Assembly (NCBI GenBank): GCA_963853835.1 | Contig: OY970834.1 | Coordinates: forward strand, 35,309,257 to 35,373,256 | Direction: 5' to 3' | Length of the DNA: 64,000 nt | Origin: Calendula officinalis | Taxonomy: Eukaryota; Streptophyta; Magnoliopsida; Asterales; Asteraceae | Part shown: in pieces, positions 12,437 to 25,425 of the stretch | Position numbering within the stretch: position 1 is the first letter of the stretch | Layout: every line of letters starts with the position of its first letter | Translations under genes and position numbers: made by a program | The notes under the pieces: generated by a model | Told to the model about the DNA's origin: nothing | What the model saw: only the letters and a program-made list of their open reading frames with translations | Database searches by the model: none

Positions 12437-13290
12437 AATTCTTAAACTGCTAATACTGAGTTCTTAAACTCAGTACCATGGTCACTTCTAAGTTGCTTGA
12501 CCTTGTTGCCTTTTTGAAGTTCCTCTCTTTTTATAAAGGCAATGATTTCTGTTGTTGCATCTGACTTAGTCTTGAGGAAGATGACCCAAGTATATCTTGA
12601 AAATTCATCAACTAAGACTAGAGTATAGATCTTTTTGGCCAAAGATGGTGTGCTGATGGGGCCAAAAAGATCCATATGTATCATAGTAAGAGGTTCATTG
12701 ATGGAATGATTGACTTTAGATTTGAATAAACTCTTCTTCTGCTTGCCCATTTCACATGCTGAGCATAACTTATCTTTTGAATAAGTAATTGTGGGCAATC
12801 CTCTCACCAGTTTCTTCATACTGAGCTCGTTGATATTTCTAAAATTGATGTGAGAGAGTTTCTTGTGCCATAGCCAATGTAATTCTGGCTTGACTTTAGA
12901 AAGCAGGCATACTCGAATAGTTGGGTCTATTTCAGATAGGTTGACCACATATACGTCTTTTTCTCTTCTAGCAATGAGTACAGGCTGCCCTTTATCATTG
13001 TAGATGATTCCTGCAACCTTTCTGAATCGAGCTTCATTGTCATCATCACACATTTGGCTAATACTGAGCAGATTGTGTTTAAGACCCTCTACATAGGCAA
13101 CTCTTTTAAAAGTTATGTTGCCTGCCTTGATCACACCATAACCTCTTGTCTTTCCCACCGAGTCATCTCCAAACTTGACAGAAGGACCCTTCTCTGGAGT
13201 ATAATTAAGAAGGTATTCCATACTGCCTGTCATGTGTCTTGAGCAGCCACTGTCTAAGTACCACTTTCTGTCACCCTGCACAAGACACAA
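12437..13290 (-). pseudogene. Sirevirus protease, GAG-pre-integrase and truncated integrase
   Basis: Begins at the protease-like DSGCSRHMTG motif, passes through the HHCC zinc-binding region (LWHKKLSHINF, CSACEMGK) and the first integrase aspartate (MIHMDLFGP) to the second (RSDHGTEF). It then breaks off at 12442. The glutamate-bearing half of the integrase and the start of the reverse transcriptase are deleted. The 10-mer TTCTTAAACT occurs at 12439-12448 and 12461-12470, flanking the break. Confidence 0.88.
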
Positions 13291-13298
13291 AATAAGAG

Positions 13299-15477
13299 TT
13301 AGTTCCTTTTAGGAACCCATTTTTGAATGGGACCTTTGGTGGGATAAACACAATTTGACTTGATCTCTTTATGTGGAGAGGTCGGTATCACTTCAGGGGT
13401 AACTTTAGAAGTTTTCTTTGGTGATACTGACTTAGTTTCTCTCCTTTTCTTTGGTACTGAGTACCTAGGACTTGAGAGATCAGTCCAGCATTCATCTCCC
13501 TTATGACCAGAATGATGACATCTATAACATTTCCTAGGTCTATTTCTAAACATATTTTCATATGGTATTTTAGAAAAATGTTTCACTTTTGGTAGGTCAG
13601 TATGAACGAGTTTTGCAAATTATTTACTTAAAGATTTGACCTGATCACCAAGTGTTTTTAAAACATTAATTTTGTTATTTCTAATAGATGTATTAACATT
13701 GTTTTTAACTGGTTTAGGAGATGGAGGATCTGGTTGCTTATTTTTATTTGGCAGAGAAGTCTTTCTAATTTTATTAGTGGTAGACTTCTTGTCTTTGCCA
13801 ACCATAGACCTAGTTGAAGTTGTCTTTTGTTTATCATGTTTTGAAGGAACAACTTTAACAGGTTCTTTAGATGTCTCAGTATATAATGTTTCTGTTCCTG
13901 CAACTTCTGTATTTGATGAAACATGTGAGATAGAAGTTGTTTTATTATCATTATATAATTCAAAAGTTGTTGTATTAAATAATAATTCAAAAGGTGGAAC
14001 AGCAGAAGTGTCATACTGAACTATTGGTAGCTCGGTATCAGAAATTTCTGTTATTTGAAATTCAATACTGAGTTCTTGTAGCTCAGTATAGCACTTTGAG
14101 CAGATGGAAGGACCAATAGGTTTTTCTAAAATTTCATTTTCTTCATCATCTGACTCAGTTTGACATCCAACTTCACATAAAGTTTTAGCTTTTACAAAAT
14201 TAATAGGGTTCATAGTAGAAAACTCTTCAAATAAATCAGCAAAATTGTTCCTGTTTTTAAATTGAGGATCAACACCAAGTGCAGCCCTCACATTTTCTGG
14301 AAATTGTTCATTTAAACATTTATTTAATTTTATTGAAGCATTTCCCCAAGATTTACACTGTTTTTCAAATTTCTCTTTTTCAAGTTTGTGTAAATGAGCT
14401 TTATCAGCTAATCTTTGGTTAATGTCTTTTAAATCTGAAAAATTTAGTTCTAAATCTTTATATTTTGCTAATTTATCCAAGTTTTCATTATTTACCCTTT
14501 CAAGTTCTTTAATTGTTAATTTTAAAGCTTTTTCTTTTTGTACAGAAGTTTTAAGATCAACAAGCATATACTCAAAAATCTTGGTTTTTTCATTCACTGA
14601 ATAAGTTTGAAAGGAACTTACCTTGTACAACTGAGTGGAATCCCAATCAGTATGAACACTCATCCTCTCAGCCTCTTTGATATCCTTTTCAAAGGAACTC
14701 TTCAAATCATCTTCAGTGAAAGCCATAAAGGCTTTATTCTCAATCTCTTCTTCATCATCACTTAACTCTTCATCCATCCAGGCTTCTGAGTAAAGTGCTT
14801 GATGAGGTGCTCCATTTCCTTCTGCCCTCTTTCCCTTGCTCCAATTCTTCAGCTTGACATATTTGTCTCTATATCTTTTTGCTCGGTATGCAATCTTGTC
14901 ATTTTGGTCAGTCTCAGAAGACTTAGTATGACAATTTGCAGCAATATGTCCAGGCTTTCCACACCTATAGCACAGACCTGATCTAGGATCAGTATTAGAA
15001 GAGCTAACACCAAGCCTCTTCTTCTTCATTTGGAGTTGAAAAGAAATTTTCATATTTCCTTCTCATGTTGCTTTTTCTTTGCAACTTCACCTTTGCTGTA
15101 CCTTCATAGGTGACTGATAGGCTATCCCACATAGCCTTTGCTGTTGGCAATTTCATAATTGCATTAAGTATCTCTTTTGTAACAGCATTACCAATCACCC
15201 CTTTAGCTCTGGAGTCTAAAGCATACAACTGACGGTCAGTATCAGTCCAGTTGTGCTTTAGTTTAGGTACAGATCTTATGCCCTCAGGAGCATCATCAGT
15301 AGCAGCAACCGGTTCCACAGTTTGTGGAATGATGGGACCATCATTTAGCACAGTGAGCATCTCATGGTGAATAGATTCAAGATACCACTGAGCTTTGAGC
15401 TTCCATTGATGGAAGTCTTTTCCATCAAAGATGGGTACTCCCTTTCCAGACATAACTGGTGCAATAATTGTAGACAT
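13299..15477 (-). pseudogene. Sirevirus gag, deleted and frame-broken
   Basis: Gag starts at 15477 (FDGKDFHQWKLKAQWYLES, typical capsid N-terminus). It loses its central capsid part by a deletion and frame change near 15050-15004. A second 477-codon frame continues with a zinc knuckle, CYRCGKPGHIAANC, a long Lys/Glu/Leu-rich coiled-coil segment and a basic Ser/Pro tail to 13620. After a stop, a further frame (13586-13299) carries a second knuckle, CYRCHHSGHKGDEC. Two spaced knuckles with an intervening coiled coil fit the long gag of Sireviruses. It is not a functional capsid. Confidence 0.85.
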
Positions 15478-15558
15478 TTTGGATTTTTGAGTGTTGGAGG
15501 GATAGATGTAGGAAATGGCTGCCAGGGTTATAGATCGACTAAATAAGAGATTATTTAG

Positions 15559-15573
15559 CCTGCTCTGATACCA
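15559..15573 (-). promoter_or_regulatory. Primer-binding site, initiator tRNA-Met
   Basis: On the minus strand this reads TGGTATCAGAGCAGG, complementary to the 3' end of plant initiator tRNA-Met. It lies two bases inside the 5' LTR and so fixes the element's direction. Confidence 0.9.
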
Positions 15574-15575
15574 GT

Positions 15576-16072
15576 TGTTAGGTCACAACGAACCCTGGTT
15601 TATAATGTTAATTGATAGAATATTATACTTAGAGAAATATTAGAGTGATAACACAAGAATATAGTCAATGTATAAATCCACTAAGTGTGGCTTGTTGCGG
15701 AATAACAAGACCACTGATCAATTACAAAAGATGTGAATGTGTAAAGTAAATTGGTAAGTACTCCTTTGCAAGATGATCTCTATTTATAATGTTATAGAGA
15801 TCTTACATAATGAGCAAAGGAGTAACCGAAGGACTAAGCAAGGAAAATGACTAAGATCAATGGATTTGATCTTAGTCCGTTACTATACTGAGTATCACTC
15901 AGTCCTTCTACTCAGTATCACTATCTGATACTGAGTACTGATACTGAGTTCCAATACTGATCACTCAGTATCAGACCTAAACTTAGCTATATTATTCTAC
16001 ATATTAATCAAAGCTAGTCTAGGTTGTTTTGTTATCTTAAGATCTAAAGGGGCAAGGCTTTTTGCCTTAACA
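15576..16072 (-). repeat. 5' LTR of the Sirevirus
   Basis: 497 bp, same as 6305-6801 except at one base (about 15870). It carries the promoter palindrome and the six-copy CAGTAT cluster. Confidence 0.93.
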
Positions 16073-16077
16073 CTAAC

Positions 16078-18653
16078 ATTTACCGTTCCTTGACCTTCAT
16101 TTGGTCACTCATACTATCACTTAGTATTCCTTCAACCATCCTTGTACCCCACCGATCAACTTCATAACTTTTTATTCTCAAACATCGGTATTAGATCCTC
16201 TACCGCAACACATTCTACAATTTTCACAAAATTTTACCATATCTTGGTTACCAAGTAATAAATTGGTCTCTAGGAGTTCTCTTTCCTCATATTCTATAAA
16301 CCGTAGGCATCTCCTACCCATACATGACCTAATGCAACCCGCACCAGCAAACCAACTTCTTATATAACACGTAGAACTATAACAATACAATTCAACCACA
16401 TGGTCCTACATTCATCTCATTAATGCATAAACATTATCATACGGACATAACAATCCGTAATTCAACTATCACATCAAGATGACTGGAAAGCCTCCAATCC
16501 ATCAAGATCCAAGCTGTCACAGTGGTTGGAACATCTCCAATCTCGGAATGGAACCATTGGGATTCGCCCAGTCAATTCCACCCCCAAACATCATAGTAGC
16601 CGGGGATCCCCCGAGCTAATCACATCATTTCTTCCTTATTCTACCATGCATACTTCACTAGTATACGCCTTTTCACATCACTTACTTTACCCCTATCTTA
16701 CCCCTTTAATCGTCCATTTATTCACCATGCAATTCAGCACATTTTTATAACATCGCGCTATCATTTTCTTCCATATTCACACATTTCTCGTCGGACATAC
16801 TACTTAATACGTTTCATATAACATTACCTTTTTCATTATCACATGCCTTTAAGGCCATCATATAATGCACAAGCATTGTACCTCGCGGGTGACCAATAAA
16901 ATTTCCGATTCCCATTTACCGTCTCACTCACACACTAATCACCCTTAAACGGTTCATTTCCCTATTAATCAACTTTCCAAATCCTTTGTCACCACCGGGG
17001 TAACTATCAATCTATTCCTTCAACCAAAGTTCACCGGCCAACCCGGTCACCTTTGAGTCAACCAATCGACCCCGGTCTACATTTGTAACTCATGACTTGG
17101 CACACATTGGCCCAACTTTCCATACTCTCGTCTTTATACATCGCGATACTTAAAATACTTATTTTTCATTCGTAGTCTCACACTACCCCATGTCCCATAC
17201 CGTCATGCCATTACTATGACATGTAACCAATAATTATTTCCTTACCGTTGATATCGAATTCATCATAATTGTCACAAAACTTGACATGGCTATATGCCAA
17301 CTTTTTATTCAATCACCTTTGACAATCAAAATTCGTCGTTCCCGACACTTATTCATTTCCACATATTTCCCATTTACGAGTTCTAAGACATCACTATACC
17401 TTAGTCATTCTTGTCTTTACCATTCACGTGTAACAACCATTATGTTACTTATCCGGCTTCTCACCAACATCCAAGTTCCATTTCCCAAGGTTTCTATTTC
17501 TAGAATTTCAATCCACACTAACGCTCTTACCAACACTTAATACTTCCTTGTACCTCTATCCTTTGTTGAAACACATTTACCATCCTCGTGGTTCGTCCCT
17601 TGGTACTACATAATAGTGTCAACCCTTATATCCTTACTTCCTGCGACATACCTGTCTATAATCTTTTCAAATACATGCTTCCACACACATCACTAACCGG
17701 GAAGACCATTCCCAAAAATAAATCCCCATGTCGTACGACTCGTCTCCAATTTCTAAAAGCACCAATTCGTGCAACAACCAAACAGTTAAGCCATAATCAC
17801 ATAACATCAATCTTCACCTAAGATCTCTGAGGCTGCATCATGAACTCCCCTCTAGATTTCCTTCCGGGAAGACTTCCCCTTTCAACTCACTCGTGAGTTC
17901 CTTTCACAACATATTGTACCGCACTCTCTTTCCAAAAGTTTCATACTACACATTCCACCGTGTCGACGCCTCACCCTTTAATTATATGGATGTCAAACTT
18001 ATCATATCTTTCTTTCTTCGCTTGCTACTCTCTAGCACTTGCTCAATCCACCGAATCCACCAATCGTGACCTCCGGTTCAGAACTTCTGATTTACCCAAC
18101 GGTCTTACATGCTATGACAACCTTATACAACATCCTTCCATTTCTTCCGACTAGGTCTGGCTACCTCTTTATGTAGCTACTTCTCACTACGGGCTTCGCC
18201 ATTCGATGACTCTTCCTTCATACAGGTATTGGAATCATTCCTCCTATCCTTAATCATACGGTCATCAATAGTCTAGTTCACATTCTCATTCATAACTCTT
18301 CCCAATTTAGTGGAGCTCGTCCACTTTCACATTCATTCTTTCGCCATACCAACGTATTCAACAAACAAGATTCAAACGGTCAGCTCAACAGTCAAAAACA
18401 ACACGATTAGATCAAAACATGGCACTTATCATAGGGGTCGACCCTATCATACTAATGCCCTACGGTCTCAAAAGACTCATATTGCGCCCTGCATAACAAC
18501 TTCCATAGGTCCCCTAGGTTCAACCCTAAACTTAACATAAAGTCTCAAGGTCAACCTATCGATCTCAAGGAATCTTACATTCCTATTGCTACAGTCTAAG
18601 ACTAGGATGGACATCCAACCTAATTCACTTAAACTATAGCTCTGATACCAAGT
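16078..18653. other. Internal non-coding part of the left Gypsy element (5' side)
   Basis: About 2.6 kb of C- and T-rich sequence with no recognisable protein. A hairpin-motif copy lies near 16482. At the right end, 18639-18650 reads gctctgatacca, the complement of the initiator-Met PBS, three bases from the LTR. The preceding 50 bases nearly match the leader of the other Gypsy (52290-52349). Confidence 0.7.
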
Positions 18654-20645
18654 TGTAACACCTCAATTTTTAAAACACCTCTTAAATCATATTTTTAAAT
18701 AAAAATATTACAAGTCCAACATTCCCAAAATACGGTTTAACAAAAACCAATAAGAGTTTATCAGAGTATTAAAACCGGTGTTACAATGCAATATCATAAC
18801 CATAGGATAAACGAGAACTACCTACGAGCTCTCGAGCTAATCAACACAAGGCCACTTCTAACGCGACCCTCTAAACCATCGATACTGAATCCTGAGTACA
18901 TAGCCAAAAACAAAGTAGTACGTGAGACAAAATAGTCTCGTGAGATACATGGGTTTTAGACCCGACATTAATATATATAAATAATCACATTTATTATTAA
19001 TCACATTTATTAGACATATATATATATCTATATACTTTGGTTACCTCCGTGGTAACCCCATCTCATTCATATACATCAATCACCTCTTCGGTGATTCTAT
19101 CACATTCATTCATAGCCTATTCGACCCGTCAAGTTGTTCGGAAAGCCTCCAAACCAACGAGACCCCATTTTTGTCCTACTAACCAGAATGCCTCCGATTC
19201 AGTAGAACCCCCATTGTCACAGTGTTCAGCCAAAGTGACCTATCTTTATCTTACTAACCAGAATGCCTCCAGTTCAGTAAGATCCAACATCTTGTTGGGT
19301 GATCGGAATGCCTCCGACTCATCAGTTTTATTCAAGATACCATGATAACCAGAAAGCCTCCGATCTACCATGTACCTGTCCTATTTCAATCTACCCGTCA
19401 TAACTATTTCATGTGACTATGTGTCACATCTATCATCAATGCCATAAGGCCATCATACAATCTATCCACATGCTAATCTTAACTAGCATTCACATAATCG
19501 AATCAACTAGTCTCGTTATTAGTAATCATACATTATAAAAGTACACTCTTTTTACGTCATATCAATAATTAGTTATTAATTACTTTTCATTATCATGATC
19601 TCTTTCAAAATCATCAATCACTTTAGACATACTTAGATAGTCTACTATTTATCACTTTCTCATAGTTTCAATCATATCTTTATTAAAAATCATTTATTAA
19701 TAAAGACTCACAAAACATCATATATATTTTAAAAGAAACATTTGCTATGTACCCAGTTTTAAAAGTCTCATTTACTCACCTTAGCCAAGCTAACTCCAAA
19801 TCGTGTCTAACAACACGAATCCTTGCTTTCCAACTTGTGAAATGTCACCAATCTTTAGATCTTCTTGACCTATCATCCATATCATCATAAAATCTAGTTA
19901 TTATCCAATACTAGCTACCAATAAACCCATAACAACATTCTTAGCCACCAAGTTCATCCAACTTGGTGAAACCCCAAAAACCCTAGCTCAAGATTTCCAT
20001 CAATAAATCCAAATCCAATTTGTACACATCATTTACAAGCTTATTATGAGTGTTCTACACCCATGATTAGTCATCTTCCCCAATGATGACATGAATGATT
20101 CCCCAAACCACCATTTCTACCCAATTTGTTCATAACTAGCTAGATAACATCAACAATCAAGAAATCTTACCTTTGATGTTTAGATCCTTCAAGATGGTGA
20201 AGATCTGAGCTCAAGAACACCAAAATCGCCTCTTTCTCTCTCTAGGATCGGCTGCACCACAATTGGGGGTGAAATGAGCAAAACCCTAGCTCAAACCCGA
20301 TTTTAATGCTGCTCGACCATACTTCGCGGCGCGAACTAAGTTCGCGTCGCTAACTCTGCATATCGCACGCATACTTAGCGATCGCTAACCCAACGCGAAC
20401 TACTTCGCGACCCCAAGCCAAACTACCTGGCCCGACTTCCCGATCGTTACCACTAGTTCGCGTCGTGAACTTTCCAAAGCAGCAGGGCTGCACTTTTACA
20501 ACTTTATCTCGACCCGGTTTCACCCATAACTTCCTCGTACGATGTCCAAATGACACGAAACCAATTCCTACGTGTTTTAAACGATTTATCCTTATTTATC
20601 ATATTTTTCCCCTAATTTATTTTATTCAAATTTCGGGTCGTTACA
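18654..20645 (-). repeat. 5' LTR of the left Gypsy element
   Basis: 1,992-bp LTR, partner of 2479-4579, TGTAACACC to GTCGTTACA, followed directly by the duplicated target tctaa. Confidence 0.92.
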
Positions 20646-21169
20646 TCTAACTTTTGCAATTGTTTATTGCAAGAGGAGATGGAAAGTGATGATGACCGGC
20701 ATGAGATGGTGATGATCCCACGAGCACCAAGTTTTATAATTCAGTACTTTTATGGATTCAGTAAAACAATTTCATTTTTTGTTGGATAATTTTTATTTAT
20801 GATTAAAACAAGTTTTATTTGGTTTTAATAAAGAATCCATGTTTGAATTATATTATATGTGTGCATGTGTGATGATTACACTAGTCAAGGTTTTATGACT
20901 AGATTGTAAGTCAAGTTTTGATTTACTTTATGTTTCATGATTTATACTTGTTTGATTGTTGTGTAATAAATAATGTTTTAGAAGCTCAATACTTAGATGC
21001 TAGAAATTAGAAGTTTTCTTCTAAAGTATTTAAGAGATTTTATGAAAAGCATAAGGTTCAAAAGTTATTGAACCTAGTTGAAACATCTTAAGTAATGGTT
21101 ACTTATGATAGTAAGTTTCAAAGTGTTAGTATTAATATAGTATGATTATATTGGATATAATCAAGATAG

Positions 21170-21640
21170 ACTTAAAGAGTATCATTGCAAGTCTTTTACA
21201 CTTGTAATAAAGGAATTTAATGAAGTCGTAATTCCTTAATAGGAATAATTGGATATTCGTATAATCCAAGTAAAGTGGCTTAGACATTAAATGAACTCTT
21301 AAAAGGGACAAAACTATATTAAAGTATTTAAGAATTAAAAGGTATTACTGCAAGTTTTTTATACTTGTAATATATACAATATTTAATCAAGTCATAATTC
21401 TCTAATAGGAATAATAGATATTTGAGAAATCCAAGAAATGACTTTGACATTAAATAAAGATTCTTAAAAGGTACTAATACACTTAAGAATTGGAAGTATC
21501 ACTTCAAGTGTTTCATACTTGTTGGATACAGTAATCAATGAGAGTCATGATTCCCTTATCAGGAATGTTGGATATTCGCAAATCCAAAGGATGACTTTGA
21601 TAATTGATTAATTCTTAAAGGATTAAACTATAAGTTTTGA
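21170..21640. repeat. Three degenerate tandem units of about 150-165 bp
   Basis: Each unit runs 'agtatcattgcaagt' - 'acttgtaat' - 'gtcataattcc' - 'aggaat..ttggatatt' - 'aatccaa' - 'gactttgacatta' - 'attcttaaaagg' in the same order. Starts are near 21177, 21339 and 21500. Confidence 0.65.
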
Positions 21641-23784
21641 CTAGGTCAAAAAGTAGTAGTTTAAGTGATGCTTAATTTCTATAAAATTTAGTGGGAGCTA
21701 TGACTAACATATTCACTAGAGGTACTAATGAATATAGTAAGTTAGCTAGGACATTAACAATAAGTTTTTACCAAATCGTTAGCCAAAGAGTTAAGAGAAA
21801 TAAATGATCATTGATTAGATAATTGCAAACTTGATAGCGTGATCACAAGTCTTGTGATTAATTATTGCATATCTAATAGGGTGTTCACATTCCAGTGAAC
21901 AAGACAATCATTTAAGGAAATTTCTTTAACTAGTAAGAATATCTACAAATCAAGTAGCTAAAAGAGATTTAGTTACAAGGCAAGTTTTATAGATTCTAGA
22001 AACTAAAGGAGTAATTTTCCGATCCTCCTATGTTTACCGAATCATATAAAGGAAAGACTAGAATATGTTCTAAATGTTGCATGAACAATATCTAGCAAAG
22101 ACAAAAGCAATAGTATTCTTAATACTCGTCTTATGTCTTTAGTTTAATAGAAATGACTAATTGTAATTAGTGATAAAAGTTACAATTAAGAGTCACTGAG
22201 TGATCAACACAAACGCATAGAATAAGTAATGATCCAGTAATAATTCAGTATCTATGTCCAGTGAGGAATAATACATGAGTTAGTATCATTGTTATTCAGA
22301 ATTTGTATGTTTTACAATATCCATGAATAAAAGTCTATTTATTCAAAAAGATATAAATCCGTGACTACTCGTCTTGGTGGGAACCTCGATGGGACGCTAA
22401 CGTCATCGCGGTATTTGGTGGTAGATTCGAAGTTTTTCGAAGATAGCTACACAAGTTTTGTGTAAACCAAATATCGGTGATATTCTGTTGGAGCTCGACG
22501 AATATTGGATTGACCACCGTGATAATACTTCGTGGTTGAAAAGTTCAAAAGTATTATTCACTAGGATTGTCCTTAAGCCTGAGGTATTTGGTTTGGGATA
22601 CATTGACTAATGTGCTTTGGTTCGTCTTAGACAATTCTGAAATATGGTTGTCATACGAGGCTTTACTGGGTACAAAGGAATTTGTATTTTGAATCAAAAT
22701 ATAACAAGATGGTAATTGCACCTCTTTTTTTGGAGAGATGTTTATGGGTCATTTGACATGATGATAACTGGAAAGTGCATGGCCATGCCCAAACGAACTG
22801 ATATGTTCTTTGTCGTTTATCACAACAGTTTGAAACAAGAAGTCATTAAATGATTTCGAATACAGGAGTTGATATATTCTACCATGCTCGTATTCGTTAT
22901 CACAAATATCGTGTTGCAATGGATAAACCTAACATAGTTGCCCAAGAAGTAGAGACAGAGTGTTCTTTACTAGGAGACGATATTAAAGAGTTTTTCAAGA
23001 AACTATACCTGGGTTACGTAAGCTGTTTTTATGGGGTTGGTTACCTACATGCCCATCTAGAAGGCCACTGTAGCTCGTATCATTAAGACAAAGGTTACAA
23101 ACTTGCACAAGTGGGAGTCTGAAGGATTTATGTGCACAGTTAGTCAACCTATGATGATACATCCATGCCTACAAAACACTTAATGGTCACACCGGTGAGT
23201 GCATGTAATACGAGCAAGATAAGCAATGATACTACGAAGAGGAATGATTCATAATAGTCATTATGAATCAGTTAAGTATTAAGTTAAGTTTAACTTATTA
23301 TTAGATTAGTTTAACTAACTAATTAATACAAGTATTTGTACATTTACTAGTTGAGTAAATATACAATGTGTTAATTATAGATTATCCATGATATGATTTA
23401 AAGCTATTAAATCATATAGTAAATTGGATAATATTGTTGTATAAATTATATAAAGGTTATTATATAATTAATTATTAAAAGTATAAATACAAGTATATAA
23501 TTCGTGTATATGGGTACCGAATTATTAAGTGTATTAATACTAGACATTTAATAGTTAAGTGCAACAAATAAACTAGTTAAAACTATAAGGGATGGAAGTG
23601 TAAAAAGGAAGTTTAATTAAGAAGTTAATCTTAATTAAACTAGAAGGGTTTTAAGTGTAAGATTTTTTCCTATAAATAGGAGGCTTATGACTTAACCCTA
23701 GATGTTGGTTTCCTTGCCTCTTTACACGAAATCCCTCCCCCCTTATTCTCTCCATTCGGCCGAACCTAGAGCAACACCAAGTTT

Positions 23785-23836
23785 TGGTGTTCTTTGTTCT
23801 TCGTTCTTCGTTCTTCGTGTTCTTCGTGTTCTTCAA
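23785..23836. repeat. GTTCTTC-type heptamer repeat
   Basis: About six imperfect copies of gttcttc/gttcttcgt in the presumed LTR leader. A separate (GT)n tract lies at 24030-24050. Confidence 0.8.
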
Positions 23837-24349
23837 GTCTTGAAGATTCGAAGATCAAGTTCATTGCTTAGATCAACTAGAAGATCGCTCATTTTGTTCA
23901 TCATCAGTGGATATATCTTAAGCAAACAACAAGGTATGTTTTGAGAAAACCCTTTTTCTCTCTTCTCCCCTCTTGGACGATTTCGACCAAAGAACCCTAG
24001 GGTTCTTTGGTGTTGGTCGAAACACACACAAGTGTGTGTGTGTGTGTTTGGGTTTTCGTACAAGGTTTCTTCCACTGTTAATCTAATCTAGATTTCCAAG
24101 ATCCCAATCCTTTAGGGTTTAAGGATTAGGTTTAATCTTAGTTTCGCATTTAGGGATTAAATCAGCTAGTTGGTTTTAACCGGTTAAGAACAAGTTCATG
24201 TTCTTGGTCAGTATGGCTCGAACCAAGTGACTAGGAGGTTGACTCAAGTGGTCAATCAGTTTCATTGAAACCCTTCAAAAATGTTGCCTGATTTGACCTC
24301 TCACAAAAGTTGACCACCCGTTTAAATTGTTTTACATAATACTTATAAT

Positions 24350-25425
24350 CAAATTCAAGATACATATACTTACCATTCAAATTTCAGAGTCAGAATCATG
24401 ATTTCTCCCTAAGTCTACTTTCATCACATTCAGCTTCTTCAAAATCATTGTATTTATTCTCATCAATTATACCTGCAAAAACATAACAAACACTATACAT
24501 ACTGAAATGATTGATTAAGCAACTATAAAAACTGATTTTCTACCAAAATAAAAAAAAATGTCACCTTTCTTTATCAATAAAGCTTCAAATTTTGGGGATG
24601 CTAAAATCTGTCTTTTCCTTAAATCTCAAAACCCAACCTGCCTAACTCCTACAATTCCTTATCTGAAAAATGAAATAAATCGTATAAAGTGAAAAAGGGG
24701 GTTTTGTCTTCTCCACGCTTATAATAATTGATGTTAGTAAAAATTTATAATTCAAGTTTGAGATGCAGATCAAGTCTTGCTTTTCAAAACTACAACTGCA
24801 TAATAACCGAAGATTAAATAGTTAAAAAACACAGATTCATACTTGACGAAATTGTTCGTAAATGCTCGTAAGTCCCTGCAATCATAAACATCTCTTCTCT
24901 ACATATCACATGCAAAACACATGTCAAATCTCAATCAATAATGAATAAGAAAAAAAAATCAAGTATGAACCTGAAATCGGCTAGATACAACATCTGAATC
25001 TTGCAGATACTCAGGACGCCCCAAAGACATAAAAGCAATCTTCCACTGCAACTCATAGCAGTTTTTATATAAAAAAAGAAAAAGAAAAGAAAAAAACATG
25101 ACTGGTATTTTAGAAAGAAAAAAAGTGAGCTAGTACCTTTGAAAATTCCCCAAAGACATAGGAACTAAATTAAAAAACACGAAGATTGGAAAGAAACTTG
25201 AATTCGATACGGATTCGAAGATTGCAATTCAAAAACCTACACTTGAGCCATAGAAATCAGAAGGAAAAAAAACCTAAAAATCAAAATCAAAGCTAAAGAA
25301 TAAACAAATCTTACTTGAATATTGTTTAAGAATCGTCGTTCTTGATGAATCCTATAAAATTCGTGTTCTTCAAATGAATTTTCCGTATGAACAGATGAAA
25401 TACGTTCATCGATTGGGGATAGAGG
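24350..25425 (-). other. Possible spliced transcription unit divergent from MSH5 (unproven)
   Basis: On the minus strand several exon-like blocks have good splice signals. Block 25045-24971 (75 nt, acceptor TTGCAG, donor CAG|GTTCAT) could read WKIAFMSLGRPEYLQDSD. Block 24875-24843 (33 nt) and block 24472-24390 also have acceptor or donor signals. An upstream block ending ATTCAA|GTAAG lies at 25315. However, the reading phases do not join cleanly across all blocks, and no start codon is clear. It may be a non-coding RNA, a decayed gene or chance. I do not recognise any protein. Confidence 0.25.

Larger units (their letters stand above)
6300..16077 (-). mobile_element. Sirevirus (SIRE-type) Copia element, internally deleted
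   Basis: Bounded by the 5-bp duplication ctaac (6300-6304 and 16073-16077) inside the left Gypsy element. LTRs of 497 bp (TGTTAGG to TTAACA) differ at one position that I can see. Order on the minus strand: 5' LTR, initiator-Met PBS, gag with coiled coil and zinc knuckles, protease and partial integrase, partial reverse transcriptase with RNase H, then a two-exon gene, purine tract and 3' LTR. Diagnostic words of the SIRE group are WYLDSGCSRHMTG and IYVDDIIFGST. Gag and pol have internal deletions, frameshifts and a nonsense codon, so it cannot be self-sufficient, yet its LTRs look very young. It was probably copied by proteins from another element. Confidence 0.92.
20646..24240. other. Remainder of the old Copia element and its 3' region
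   Basis: AT-rich sequence with no pol homology that I can recognise. A tract 'caagtgggagtctgaagg' near 23105 looks like a purine tract followed by an LTR start. A TATA-like cctataaatagg at about 23669 and a pyrimidine-rich leader (23700-23900) look like an LTR promoter and untranslated region. The 78-codon ORF at 22850-23086 resembles nothing I know. Confidence 0.4.
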
